This document shows positions 1 through 8,112 of a stretch of 64,000 bases of DNA, piece after piece. How positions within the stretch are numbered: position 1 is the first letter of the stretch; each line of letters starts with the position of its first letter. This DNA comes from Acidobacteriota bacterium (GTDB lineage Bacteria; Acidobacteriota; Aminicenantia; Aminicenantales; Saccharicenantaceae). Location: assembly GCA_022711665.1 (NCBI GenBank), contig JAKLEN010000007.1, forward strand, positions 62,001 to 126,000, written 5' to 3'. The notes under the pieces were generated by a model, which saw only the letters and a list, made by a program, of their open reading frames with translations, made no database searches and was not told the origin of the DNA. The translations under genes were made by a program, and so were the position numbers.

Positions 1-963
1 GACGAGGTAGCCCTCGACGGACCGGCCGGCGCCGCGTAGCGGCGTGACCTGGATGTCGAGCGCGACCGTTCCGGTCCGCCGCGTCCGGTACGGGCCGGAA
101 CGGCGGACCTTGGCGAAATCGAGCGACACCTCGCGCCGGCAGGGGAGCCCCCGCCGGATCTTCCGGACGAAATCGGGCGTCAGGTTCGGGTTGTTGAACA
201 GCCGGATCCCCCGGATCGCCCCGGCGTCGGCGACGCCGAATATCTTCAGACAGGCCGGATTGGCGTCGATGAGGCGGCCCGCGGCGTCATAGAGTTCGAT
301 ACCGATCGGCGAGCTGTCGAAGACCTCCCGAAAGCGGTCCTGGCTGGCCCTGAGGTCCAGGCGGGCCTGCCGGACGACCGAGCTGGCCACCAGGATCCAT
401 CTGCCGCCGCGCCGGACCAGGGCCTGTTCGTGATTGTTCAGGACGTCGATGATCTCCCGGGCGCCGCAACGGTCGAGGGAGTAGGCGCAGAGGGCCAGCA
501 TCGGGCGCCTGGAGATGACGCCGCCGATCGCCTCCTCGTAGGCCGTGAAGGCGTCCCACTGCCCCTCCTCCAGCCATAAGGTGTTGCCGCTGAGACGCAA
601 TCCGTCGAAGCCGCGCTGCCGGGCGGCGTTAAGCTTCTCGACCCAGCCCCGGAGGACCCGGCCGGCGCTGAAGCGGCCGTTCCGGAGGTACCAGTCGGTG
701 TGCGCCAGGATCTCGATCTGTCCGGCCCGGATCTTCCGATCCAGTCCCGGCACGGCCCGGCCCAGGGCCTGCCGGGCGGCGGCCACGCCCAGCGGCTCCG
801 AGCAGATCCACATGCAGTATTCGTTCGAGGCCAGCCCCGCCCTGAAATAGGGCACGAGGATGTCGAGCAGGTCCTTGCGGGTCTGATAGAATTGGCAGAA
901 ATGGGTCCCCCAAGGCACCCGGCCGAGGATCTTGATGCCGGACTCCCTCATCGCCCTGTCCAT
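1..963 (-). CDS. MEDS-PAS sensor protein, partial (3' end outside window)
   Basis: The minus frame stays open from an ATG at 963 to base 1, so at least 321 residues are coded and the C-terminus lies outside the window. Residues about 8-190 match the MEDS sensory domain first described in DcmR and methanogen proteins: HFCQFYQTRKDLLDILVPYF, then NEYCMWICSEPLG, then HTDWYLRNGRF. A PAS domain follows from about residue 220 (DRFREVFDSSPIGIELYDA, then LIDANPACLKIFG). MEDS-PAS proteins usually continue into a histidine kinase; that part cannot be seen here. The in-frame ATG at 951 is an alternative start. The gene follows a receiver-like gene and an NtrC-type activator on the same strand, which suggests a signalling cluster. 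MEDS domains are thought to sense small ligands such as hydrocarbon derivatives; the ligand here is unknown. Confidence 0.85.
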   Translation of the reverse strand, partial: MDRAMRESGIKILGRVPWGTHFCQFYQTRKDLLDILVPYFRAGLASNEYCMWICSEPLGVAAARQALGRAVPGLDRKIRAGQIEILAHTDWYLRNGRFSAGRVLRGWVEKLNAARQRGFDGLRLSGNTLWLEEGQWDAFTAYEEAIGGVISRRPMLALCAYSLDRCGAREIIDVLNNHEQALVRRGGRWILVASSVVRQARLDLRASQDRFREVFDSSPIGIELYDAAGRLIDANPACLKIFGVADAGAIRGIRLFNNPNLTPDFVRKIRRGLPCRREVSLDFAKVRRSGPYRTRRTGTVALDIQVTPLRGAGRSVEGYLV

Positions 964-1046
964 GGCTATTCCATTCACAGGCCCGCCGGCCGCGACGGAT
1001 TTTAGCACAGGTCGGACGATGGGGCGAGCGCCCCGGGGGCGCGAGC

Positions 1047-1448
1047 TCATGTGCGATCCGGCTTTGGACTATCTCCCCCCGAGACCGACAGCCGCCCGAG
1101 CACGGCCATGATCTCGGCGATGCCGTCGCCCGCGTAGGAGATATAGGCGGGCCGGAGCTTGTGGGCCAGGGCGACCGTTTCCGCCCCGTCGTCGGGCAGG
1201 ACGAGCAGGATCCGCAGGCCCGCCAGGCGATCGTTCAGGCCGGCGAGCGCCGCCAGATCGCCGACCGTCGGGTCCCAGACGACCACCAGGGAGCGGTTCC
1301 CCTTGGGCCCGCGCAGGCGGGCCTCGAAGCCCGCCAGGCTCGAGAAGACCTCGAGACGGCCGTCCGGGGCCAGCGGCCCGATCGCGCCGAGCAGCGCCCA
1401 GCCCTCATCCGAGGGCCGGGTCATGAGAAAGAGCACATCCAGCGCCAT
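1047..1448 (-). CDS. Small receiver-like protein of unknown function
   Basis: I do not recognise a named family with certainty. The 133-residue product alternates hydrophobic strands and helices like a CheY-type receiver: MALDVLFLMTRPSDEGW, then RSLVVVWDPTVGD, then RILLVLPDDGAETVALAH, then a helix ending EIMAVLGRL. It lacks the N-terminal Asp pair and the conserved strand-5 Lys, so it would be a pseudo-receiver that is not phosphorylated in the usual way. The start at 1448 is chosen because AAGGA lies five bases upstream; the frame opens further upstream but without a better ribosome site. It sits between an NtrC-type activator and a MEDS-PAS sensor, with a sigma-54-like promoter 36-52 bases upstream, so a role in that pathway is likely but unproven. 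Confidence 0.6.
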   Translation of the reverse strand: MALDVLFLMTRPSDEGWALLGAIGPLAPDGRLEVFSSLAGFEARLRGPKGNRSLVVVWDPTVGDLAALAGLNDRLAGLRILLVLPDDGAETVALAHKLRPAYISYAGDGIAEIMAVLGRLSVSGGDSPKPDRT

Positions 1449-1483
1449 GGCGTTCCTTTCCGTCATCTTCCGCCGCGAAAGAG

Positions 1484-1500
1484 TCCAAGAATTGTGCCAA
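1484..1500 (-). promoter_or_regulatory. Candidate sigma-54 (-24/-12) promoter
   Basis: Read on the minus strand, 1500-1484 is TTGGCAC-AATTC-TTGGA. The -24 element and the N5 spacing match the sigma-54 consensus (TGGCAC-N5-TTGC), but the -12 element has GG where GC is expected. It would start a transcript near 1473, about 25 bases before the small receiver-like gene at 1448. The gene upstream encodes a sigma-54 activator, which supports the call. Confidence 0.45.
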
Positions 1501-1626
1501 CTTCCGCGGGGGGAGGGGACGGCCGTCCAGGCCGGAAAGCCAGTCTGGCGCCGCGGCGCCATCACCTGTCGACGGCCGGATCCGTCGGGGCGGGGTTCCG
1601 CCGGGCGGGACTGGAAGAGGGGAAGC

Positions 1627-1649
1627 GCCGGCCCGGCAGGCCGGCCGGC
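1627..1649 (-). terminator. GC-rich hairpin after the NtrC-type gene
   Basis: GCCGGCC (1627-1633) pairs with GGCCGGC (1643-1649) just after the stop codon of the response regulator. There is no U-tract, so it is at best a weak or Rho-assisted terminator. Confidence 0.25.
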
Positions 1650-1650
1650 C

Positions 1651-3054
1651 TCAGGACAGGGGGACGCCGTATTTCTTCAGTAGGGTATAAAGGCGCGAGC
1701 GCGACAATCCCGAGATCCGGCAGGCTTCGGGAATATCCCCGGCCGTGGTCCGCATCAGCCCGGCCAGATACTCGCCTTCGAGCCGGGCCAGGCCGGCGTC
1801 CCGCCAGTCCTTCAGCGACGTCGCCGCCGTGGCGGCGGGGCCGTCCGTCCGGGCCGGCTCGGTTGCCTTCTTCTTGAGCACGGCCTCGCGGGCCAGCCGG
1901 ACGCGGATGTGCTCCGGCAGATGCTTGGGGAAGAGGACGGGCTCGTCCTTGGCCGTGACGATGGCCTTTTCCAGGGCCTGGATAAGCTCCCGGACGTTGC
2001 CGGGCCAGTCGTAGGCCGTCAGGACCTGCTCGAAATCGGGCGAGAAGCTCTTCATCGGAACGCCGTACTGGTCGCAGAACTTGACGACGTAATGGACGAC
2101 GAGGTCCTTGAGGTCTTCCTTGGTCTCCCGCAGGGGCGGCAGGGCCAGGACGAAGGTCCGGATGCGGAAGAGGAGATCCTCGCGGAAGTCGCCGGCCCGG
2201 ACCATGTCCTCGAGGTTGCGGTTGGTCGCGGCGACCAGCCGGAAATCGCTGGAGACTTCCTGCCCCCCCCCGACCGGGCGGAAGCGGCGCTCCTGCAGGA
2301 CCCGGAGGAAGGCCTTCTGGATGGCCAGAGGCAGCTCGCCGATCTCGTCGAGGAACAGGGTCCCGCCGTCGGCCTGGCGGACCAGCCCGTCCCTGGGCTT
2401 GTCGGCCCCGGTGAAGGCGCCGCGGACGTGGCCGAAGAGCGTGCTCTCGACCAGCGTCTCCGGCAGGGCGGCGCAGTCGACGACGACGAAGTTCCGTTCG
2501 GCCCGGGCGCTGTTGCGGTGGATGGCCCAGGCGAAAAGCTCCTTGCCCGTCCCCGTCTCGCCGCTGATGAGGACGTTGGCCTCGCTCGAGGCCGCCTGGG
2601 CCAGGGCGTCCAGGCAGGCCCGGAGCTTGGGACCCTTGCCGATGATGTCTTCGGCCTTGAGGGCCACGGGCGCCGGAACGGCCCGCTTCCTGTCGCGGTA
2701 CTGGAGGGCCCTTTCCACGGCCAGCATGACATCCTTGACGGCCAGGGGCTTCTCGACGTAGTCCCAGGCGCCCTTCTTGATGGCCAGCTCGGCCCCGTCC
2801 GGGTCGCCGAAGCCGGTGATGATGATGACCTCGGGGGGCAGGGGACCCGTCCGGAGCTCAGGCAGGATGTCCAGGCCGGAGCCGTCCGGCAGGCGGACGT
2901 CGCAGAAGATGATGTCGAAGGCCTCGTGCCGCACGGCCTCGAGGGCCGCGGCCAGACTGGCCGCCACGGACGAGGTCTGCCCCATCTTGTCCATGACGCG
3001 GGACAGCGCCCCGGAGACGAGGGGGTCGTCGTCGACGATCAGGATGCTGGCCAT
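1651..3054 (-). CDS. Sigma-54-dependent response regulator (NtrC family)
   Basis: This 467-residue protein has the three NtrC-family modules in order. The receiver (residues 1-120) carries the acidic pocket ILIVDDD, the phosphoacceptor Asp52 in CDVRLPDGSG and Lys102 in EKPLAVKD. The AAA+ domain has Walker A GETGTGKE (165-172), the sigma-54-contact loop GAFTGA (212-217) and Walker B GTLFLDEIGE (231-240). A Fis-type helix-turn-helix closes the protein (EACRISGLSRSRLYTLLKKY). It activates sigma-54 promoters after phosphorylation by a sensor kinase. The start at 3054 has no strong Shine-Dalgarno but follows a near-consensus sigma-70 promoter. The downstream receiver-like gene has a sigma-54-like promoter and is a plausible target. 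The partner kinase may be the MEDS-PAS protein, but this is inference. Confidence 0.95.
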   Translation of the reverse strand: MASILIVDDDPLVSGALSRVMDKMGQTSSVAASLAAALEAVRHEAFDIIFCDVRLPDGSGLDILPELRTGPLPPEVIIITGFGDPDGAELAIKKGAWDYVEKPLAVKDVMLAVERALQYRDRKRAVPAPVALKAEDIIGKGPKLRACLDALAQAASSEANVLISGETGTGKELFAWAIHRNSARAERNFVVVDCAALPETLVESTLFGHVRGAFTGADKPRDGLVRQADGGTLFLDEIGELPLAIQKAFLRVLQERRFRPVGGGQEVSSDFRLVAATNRNLEDMVRAGDFREDLLFRIRTFVLALPPLRETKEDLKDLVVHYVVKFCDQYGVPMKSFSPDFEQVLTAYDWPGNVRELIQALEKAIVTAKDEPVLFPKHLPEHIRVRLAREAVLKKKATEPARTDGPAATAATSLKDWRDAGLARLEGEYLAGLMRTTAGDIPEACRISGLSRSRLYTLLKKYGVPLS

Positions 3055-3076
3055 GGCCCAGTCCAGGATTGCGCTG

Positions 3077-3106
3077 ATTATAGAGAATCCCCGGTCCGGG
3101 TGTCAA
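3077..3106 (-). promoter_or_regulatory. Sigma-70 promoter of the NtrC-type gene
   Basis: On the minus strand TTGACA (3106-3101), an 18-base spacer and a perfect TATAAT (3082-3077) lie 23 bases before the start codon. The spacer contains the palindrome CCCGGACCGGG, a possible operator. Confidence 0.8.
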
Positions 3107-3127
3107 ACGGCCCCGCCTGCCGGCTCC

Positions 3128-3156
3128 TTGACACCCTCCGGGCCGAGGCCTATCAT
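3128..3156 (+). promoter_or_regulatory. Sigma-70 promoter of the Mg2+ ATPase gene
   Basis: TTGACA (3128-3133), a 17-base spacer and TATCAT (3151-3156) precede the ATPase start at 3190. It is divergent from the NtrC-type promoter, with the two -35 boxes about 20 bases apart. The leader is only about 27 bases, too short for a Mg2+-sensing riboswitch. Confidence 0.75.
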
Positions 3157-3189
3157 CGGGGCGCTCGGCACCCCAGGGATAGAGGAACC

Positions 3190-5724
3190 ATGCCCGATCG
3201 AAAGCCTCCGGCGATCGATTACTGGAGCCGCCCGGCCGGCGAGGTCCTGGCGGAGCTCGAGTCCGGGGCGCTGGGGCTGACCTCGGCGGAAGCCAAGTCC
3301 CGGCTGGAGACGGCCGGCCCGAACGCCCTCAAGGCCCGCAAGCGGACCACGGCCGTCGGACTCTTCCTGCGCCAGTTCGCTTCCCCCCTTGTCCTGATCC
3401 TCCTTTTCGGGACGTTCGTCTCCGCCCTGGCCCGGGACTACACGGACGCGCTCGTCATCCTGGCCATCGTCGTCGGCAGCGCGGCCGTCACCTTCGCCCA
3501 GGAGTATGCCGCCTCGCAGGCCGTCGAGAAGCTGAGGGCCAGGCTGGCCCACCGGGTCACCGCGCTGCGCGACGGGGCGCCCCTGGCCCTGGCGGCCGAG
3601 GACCTGGTGCCGGGCGACGTCCTGGTCCTGGCGGCCGGCAGCCTCATCCCCGCCGACGGCCGGCTGCTCGAGGCCAAGGACTTCTTCGTCAGCCAGGCCG
3701 CGCTGACCGGGGAGACCTTTCCGCTCGAGAAGACGCCGGGCACGGTCGCGCCGGAGGCCGGCCTGGCCGGACGGACCAATTGCGTCTTCGCCGGGACCAA
3801 CGTCCGCAGCGGGACGGCCCGGGTCCTGGTCGCCGTGACCGGGGCCGGCACGGCCTTCGGCCGGATCGCCGACCGGATCGCCCGGCGGCCGCCCGAAACG
3901 GAGTTCGAGCGCGGCATCCGCCGCTTCGGGCTGATGCTGTCCGAGGTCATGATCGCCCTCATCCTGGTCGTCTTCGGGATGAACATCCTCTCGGTCAAGC
4001 CGCCGATCGACTCGCTCCTCTTCGCCATCGCCCTGGCCGTCGGCATCTCGCCGGAGCTCCTGCCGGCCATCATCACCATCAACCTCTCCAAGGGCGCCAG
4101 GGACATGGCCCGCGGCGGCGTCATCGTCCGGCGGCTGAACGCGATCGAGAACCTCGGCAGCATGGACACCTTGTGCACGGACAAGACCGGCACGCTGACC
4201 GCGGGGGCGGTCGAGCTCGATGCCGCCCTCGACGCCGACGGCGCGCCGTCGGCCCAGGTCCTCCACGACGCCGCCCTCAACGCCGGGCTCCAGACGGGCC
4301 TGGCCAATCCCCTCGACCAGGCCATCGCGGCGGCCCATCCGCTCGAGCCCGGGAAGGCCGAGAAGCTGGACGAGGTGCCCTACGATTTCGTGCGCAAGCG
4401 CCTGAGCGTCGTCGTCCGGGAGGGCGGGGGAGGGCCGCGGCTCGTCGCCAAGGGCGCCCTGGAGCCCCTGCTCGACGTTTGCGCTTCCGCCCGGCGGGGC
4501 GGGGCGATCGTCCCGCTGGACGCGGCGGAAAAGGACAGGGTCCTCGGCCTGTTCGCCCGTTGGAGCGAGGACGGCTACCGGGTCCTGGGCGTCGCCGTCC
4601 GGGACGCGCCCGTTCAGGCCGCCTACGGCCGCGAGGACGAGCGCGGGCTGACCTTCGCCGGTTTCCTGCGCTTCTTCGATCCGCCCAAGCCGGACGTGCT
4701 GCGGACGATCGAGGACCTGGCCGCGCGGGGCGTGCGCCTGAAGATCGTCACCGGGGACAACCGCCGTGTCGCCGAGAGCGTCGCCCGCCGGGTCGGCCTC
4801 GAGGTCCGGGGCGTCCTGACCGGCTCCGACCTCGAGGTCATGCGCGAGGAGGCCCTGGTTCACGCGGTCGGGGGCACGACCCTGTTCGCCGAGATGGACC
4901 CCAACGATAAGGAGCGCGTCATCCGGGCCCTCCAGAAGGCCGGCCACGTCGTCGGCTACATGGGCGACGGCATCAACGACGCGCCGGCCCTGCACGACGC
5001 CGACGTCGGCATCTCCGTCGACGGGGCCGTCGACGTCGCCCGCGAGGCGGCCGACATTGTCCTCCTCGAGCCCGGCCTGGACATGATCCGCCGCGGCGTC
5101 GAGGAGGGGCGCGTCACCTTCGCCAATTCCCTCAAGTACATCTTCATGACGACCAGCGCCAACTTCGGCAACATGCTCAGCCTGGCCGCGGCCTCGGTCG
5201 CCCTGCCCTTCCTGCCGCTGCTGGCCAAGCAGGTCCTGCTGAACAACTTCCTGACCGACATCCCGGCCCTGGCCATCGCCGGCGACAACGTCGACCCGGA
5301 ATGGATCCGCTCGCCCCGGCGCTGGGATATCCGGCTCATCCGCAGCTTCATGTTCGTCTTCGGCCTGACCAGCTCGCTCTTCGACGTCCTGACCTTCGGC
5401 CTGTTCCTGCTGTTGCTCCGGGCCGGTCCGGAGGTCTTCCGCACCGGCTGGTTCATCGAGTCCGTCCTGACCGAGCTCCTGGCCGCCCTGGTCGTCCGGA
5501 CCCGGCGGCCCTTTTTCCGGAGCCGGCCCGGCCGCTGGCTCCTGCGCTCGTCCCTGATCGTCATGGCCGTGACGCTGGCCCTGCCCTATCTGCCCGGGCG
5601 CGTTCTCGCCGGGTTCACGCCCCTGCCGGCCGCGACCATGGGCTGGCTGGCCGGGATCACCGTCCTCTACGTCCTGGCCACGGAGGCGGTCAAGAGGGCC
5701 TTCTACGCCCGGCGCGGGCTCTGA
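3190..5724 (+). CDS. mgtA: Magnesium-translocating P-type ATPase (MgtA-type)
   Basis: The 844-residue product is a P3B-type ATPase that would import Mg2+ across the inner membrane using ATP. It has the N-terminal cation-ATPase segment, the actuator loop ALTGETFPLEK (TGE at 173-175), the phosphorylated Asp331 in DKTGTLT (331-337) and the hinge GDGINDAP (from 592). The stretch GISVDGAVDVAREAADIVLLE and the segment around SANFGNM, then PFLPLLAKQVLLNNFLTDIP, are characteristic of MgtA/MgtB rather than Ca2+ or heavy-metal pumps. Transmembrane helices lie near residues 55-110, 255-300 and in the last 200 residues. The start follows AGAGGA. The protein is slightly shorter than enteric MgtA (about 900 residues), mainly at the N-terminus. 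No mgtC or leader sensor is seen. Confidence 0.93.
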   Translation: MPDRKPPAIDYWSRPAGEVLAELESGALGLTSAEAKSRLETAGPNALKARKRTTAVGLFLRQFASPLVLILLFGTFVSALARDYTDALVILAIVVGSAAVTFAQEYAASQAVEKLRARLAHRVTALRDGAPLALAAEDLVPGDVLVLAAGSLIPADGRLLEAKDFFVSQAALTGETFPLEKTPGTVAPEAGLAGRTNCVFAGTNVRSGTARVLVAVTGAGTAFGRIADRIARRPPETEFERGIRRFGLMLSEVMIALILVVFGMNILSVKPPIDSLLFAIALAVGISPELLPAIITINLSKGARDMARGGVIVRRLNAIENLGSMDTLCTDKTGTLTAGAVELDAALDADGAPSAQVLHDAALNAGLQTGLANPLDQAIAAAHPLEPGKAEKLDEVPYDFVRKRLSVVVREGGGGPRLVAKGALEPLLDVCASARRGGAIVPLDAAEKDRVLGLFARWSEDGYRVLGVAVRDAPVQAAYGREDERGLTFAGFLRFFDPPKPDVLRTIEDLAARGVRLKIVTGDNRRVAESVARRVGLEVRGVLTGSDLEVMREEALVHAVGGTTLFAEMDPNDKERVIRALQKAGHVVGYMGDGINDAPALHDADVGISVDGAVDVAREAADIVLLEPGLDMIRRGVEEGRVTFANSLKYIFMTTSANFGNMLSLAAASVALPFLPLLAKQVLLNNFLTDIPALAIAGDNVDPEWIRSPRRWDIRLIRSFMFVFGLTSSLFDVLTFGLFLLLLRAGPEVFRTGWFIESVLTELLAALVVRTRRPFFRSRPGRWLLRSSLIVMAVTLALPYLPGRVLAGFTPLPAATMGWLAGITVLYVLATEAVKRAFYARRGL

Positions 5725-6030
5725 CGGCCTGTCCCGGCCGGCCCTGTGACCCGGGCCGCGGCCAGGCGCCCCTTTTCCCCTTCGGCAGGACGATTCCTGC
5801 CCCGCAGGAGGGGACGGTTCCCGGCCCGCCGCCTTCCCCGGGGGAGAGCGGCGCCGCCCCCCAATCTTTCTCTCCGGGCCTGGCATGATTCTTGAATTGC
5901 AGCGGATAGGGCGAACGAATGTCGTCGGGGCCGCCGTCGAAAGGGGAGGGCGGGCCTTAGGGACGAGGCGGCTATCCCCCCCTCCGACAGCCGGCCGCGG
6001 CGGCGTTCCCGCCGGGAAAGGAGATCGGAC
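5725..6030 (+). other. Intergenic region without a gene
   Basis: No supported coding sequence was found in these 306 bases. There is a weak hairpin GGCAGGA/TCCTGCC (5784-5801) that may end the ATPase transcript, and a palindrome-like TTCCCCGGGGGA near 5834-5845. A partial sigma-54-like sequence CTGGCAT-GATTC-TTGAA lies at 5880-5896. It has a good -24 half, but GA replaces the expected GC at -12. These lie upstream of the envelope operon that begins at 6031. Confidence 0.5.
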
Positions 6031-6513
6031 ATGAGAACATGGCAGAAGGCGGGCACGGCGATCCTGGCAGGGCTGGCGACGATCCTGTTCGCCGCCCGGT
6101 CCGCGCCGGCCCGGCAGGCCAAGCCCGAGAAAGCCAAGGTCTTCGAGGAACTGACCCTGCCGGAGTTGCGCTCGGTGCTCGGCACCCCCCGGGACGACGG
6201 CTCCGGGGTTTCCGATTACAGCCTCGGCGACCAGGGCGAGGTCATCATCGCCTACCATTACTTCGACGTCGACCTGGACAATTATGAGACCGATTTCGCC
6301 GCCGAGATCGCGCCCAGGCTCCAGACGCTGTACCGGCGGTTCAAGAACCTCGACCGGGTGCGCTTCGAGATCGTCGCCAACGAGCCCTCCGCGGCCCCCC
6401 CGTGGAAGCCGTTTTCGGCCTTCGCGATGGACCGGGCGACGATCGAGAAGCTGCGTTGGACCTGGTTCGTCTCGCGCGACGTCCTCGATCAGGTCCTCAA
6501 GAACAGGAAATAG
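6031..6513 (+). CDS. Exported protein of unknown function
   Basis: No family is recognised. The 160-residue product begins with a signal peptide (MRTWQKAGTAILAGLATILF, then a probable cleavage near APARQA). The mature part is acidic and includes LRSVLGTPRDDGSGVSDYSL, GEVIIAYHYFDVDLDNYETD and a helical C-terminal half. The start follows AAAGGAGA at good spacing. It is the first gene of a run of six same-strand genes ending with an ABC transporter, about 100 bases before the YtkA/FixH-like gene, so it may be a periplasmic part of that system. Confidence 0.7.
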   Translation: MRTWQKAGTAILAGLATILFAARSAPARQAKPEKAKVFEELTLPELRSVLGTPRDDGSGVSDYSLGDQGEVIIAYHYFDVDLDNYETDFAAEIAPRLQTLYRRFKNLDRVRFEIVANEPSAAPPWKPFSAFAMDRATIEKLRWTWFVSRDVLDQVLKNRK

Positions 6514-6616
6514 CCGGCCGCCATGGAGGCGGCCGCCGGGCGCCGCCTGGAAGCGGGGTGCGGATTCCGATATAATGAGCCGAAAAACAGCCGCTCGTCC
6601 GAAGGAGGCGCACCCG

Positions 6617-7084
6617 ATGAGATCGACAAGGATCCTGGCCGCGATCGCGGTCTGCCTGGCCGTGGCCGCAGCCCTGGCGGCGCAGCCCGCCGCCTCCTGC
6701 TGCAAGTCCCCCGGGCTCGTTCCGGAGGGCCAGGAGCCCGCTTTCCAGGACCTGCCCAAGGCCGGCAAGAAATGCTGGATCGGCGAGGTCAATTACTTCA
6801 CCTGGGAATTCGACAAGACGCCGAAGATGGGGACGTCGATCCTCATCGTCAAACTCTACGACAAGGACGGGAAGCGGGTCTCCGACCTGGCCATCGCCGG
6901 CCGCTCGGACATGCCGTCCATGCGCGGCGCCCATGATTCGGGCCAGGTGGCCTTCAAGACCAACAAGGCCGGCGACTACCTCCTGCCGGTCAGCATCGTC
7001 ATGCCCGGCGACTGGGAGGTCCTGCTGACCTTCACCCGCAACGGCATCGTCATCTTCCGGGGTCGCATTGCCTTTTACGTCTGA
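6617..7084 (+). CDS. Exported YtkA/FixH-like domain protein
   Basis: The 155-residue product has a signal peptide (MRSTRILAAIAVCLAVAAAL) and a Cys pair at the mature N-terminus (ASCCKSPGLV). The rest is a single beta-sandwich resembling the YtkA/FixH family: KMGTSILIVKLYDKDG, then DMPSMRGAHDSGQV, then GDYLLPVSIVMPGDWEVLL. The Met/His-rich DMPSMRGAH loop and the CC pair could bind a metal such as copper or iron; that is inference. The start follows GAAGGAGG. It overlaps the next gene by 17 bases, so the two are translationally linked. Related proteins occur in operons for metal handling and respiratory complex maturation. Confidence 0.65.
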   Translation: MRSTRILAAIAVCLAVAAALAAQPAASCCKSPGLVPEGQEPAFQDLPKAGKKCWIGEVNYFTWEFDKTPKMGTSILIVKLYDKDGKRVSDLAIAGRSDMPSMRGAHDSGQVAFKTNKAGDYLLPVSIVMPGDWEVLLTFTRNGIVIFRGRIAFYV

Positions 7085-8102
7085 GGCGGGCGGGGCGGAG
7101 GGCCGCCGCTCCGGGCGCCGGACCGCCTTTCGGCTCGGCGCGGCCTTCTTCGCCCTCTGCGCCGCGGCCGCCCCTGTCCTCCGGGGCCAGAGCACGCTCC
7201 TCTATCTCGAGCTCCAGGCGGTCGGGGCTTACGCCACGTCTCCGGGGCGGTTCGAGCTCTTCTCGCTCATGCCCGCGGACGCCATGCAGAAGCCCGGCGC
7301 CGGCCTCGACCTGGTGCGGCGGCTGCGCGGCCGGACGGGGGACGTCGGCGCGCTGGCCGTCCAGGCCCGCCTGGTTTACAACGAGGATACGCACCGCCTG
7401 CAGCCCCAGCTCTATAACGCCTACCTGCGCCTCAAGCCCAGGTTCGCCAACGTCTGGATCGGGCACAACCGTCCGGCCATGGGGCTGGCCTCCGTCCTCG
7501 ACAATCACGCTTTGCTCCTGCCGGACCCGGCCATGCTCGGCTACGGCTTCGACCGGGACTGGGGCGTGGGGCTCGACCGCGACTTCGCCTGGGGCGGGCT
7601 GGCCGCCTCGCTGACCGCGGGCTCCGGCATGCCCCTTTATTTCAAGGGCAACTACCTGGCCGCGGCCAGGATCTTCAAGGGCGTCCTCGCCCGGGACGGC
7701 TGCAGCGTCGGGCTGTCGCTGTCCGGGGGGCGCGTCCTCGAGACCATGGGCTACATGCTGGCCGACCCCGAACCCGCCGGCTGGCTGGCGGCCGGCCTCG
7801 ACCTGTCGCAGGCCTGGCGCAACCTGGAGAGCCGGGCGGAGATCCTGATCGGCCGCCGCGGCGGAGCGGCGACCTTCCTCGCCTTCTGGCGCCCGGGCCT
7901 GTCCCTGCTCGAGGAGGGACGGCTCAAGATCGAGCTCCAGCCGGCGCTCGTGCGGCGGGCCGGCGCATGGGACCATTCCCTGGGAGCCGGGCTGACCTAT
8001 CTCTTCGACGCCGATCTCGCCGGCCGCGTCATGGTCTATCGCGACAGCCTCGGCCCCGGCCTCCGCGTCGTCGCCCAGTTCTATTATTACAAGAGGTTGT
8101 GA
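7068..8102 (+). CDS. Probable outer-membrane beta-barrel protein
   Basis: The 344-residue product starts at a TTG inside the end of the preceding gene; no ATG or GTG fits better because the signal peptide (FRLGAAFFALCAAAAPVLRGQ) needs this region. The mature part is a series of amphipathic strands typical of outer-membrane barrels: STLLYLELQAVGAYATSPG, LQPQLYNAYLRLKPRFANVWIG, HSLGAGLTYLFDADLAGRVM. It ends in an aromatic-rich strand, RVVAQFYYYKRL. No porin family can be named. Its place between a YtkA/FixH-like protein and an FMN-binding-like lipoprotein suggests an outer-membrane channel or scaffold for the same transport system. Confidence 0.65.
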   Translation: MPFTSEAGGAEGRRSGRRTAFRLGAAFFALCAAAAPVLRGQSTLLYLELQAVGAYATSPGRFELFSLMPADAMQKPGAGLDLVRRLRGRTGDVGALAVQARLVYNEDTHRLQPQLYNAYLRLKPRFANVWIGHNRPAMGLASVLDNHALLLPDPAMLGYGFDRDWGVGLDRDFAWGGLAASLTAGSGMPLYFKGNYLAAARIFKGVLARDGCSVGLSLSGGRVLETMGYMLADPEPAGWLAAGLDLSQAWRNLESRAEILIGRRGGAATFLAFWRPGLSLLEEGRLKIELQPALVRRAGAWDHSLGAGLTYLFDADLAGRVMVYRDSLGPGLRVVAQFYYYKRL

Positions 8103-8112
8103 GGGAACGAAC

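Noticed and set aside
1909..3189. Upstream open extension of the P-type ATPase frame
   Set aside because: It is antisense to the NtrC-type gene and lacks family similarity. The ATG at 3190 has a ribosome site and a promoter and gives the normal MgtA N-terminus.
3157..3189. Possible Mg2+ riboswitch ahead of the MgtA-type gene
   Set aside because: The leader from the predicted start site is only about 27 bases, too short for a ykoK or mgtA-type sensor.
3103..6792. Very long open frame on the minus strand opposite the P-type ATPase (over 1200 codons)
   Set aside because: Composition is low-complexity Gly/Asp/Arg/Gln, as expected for the antisense of a G+C-rich gene, and no domain is visible. 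The plus-strand ATPase is clearly real.
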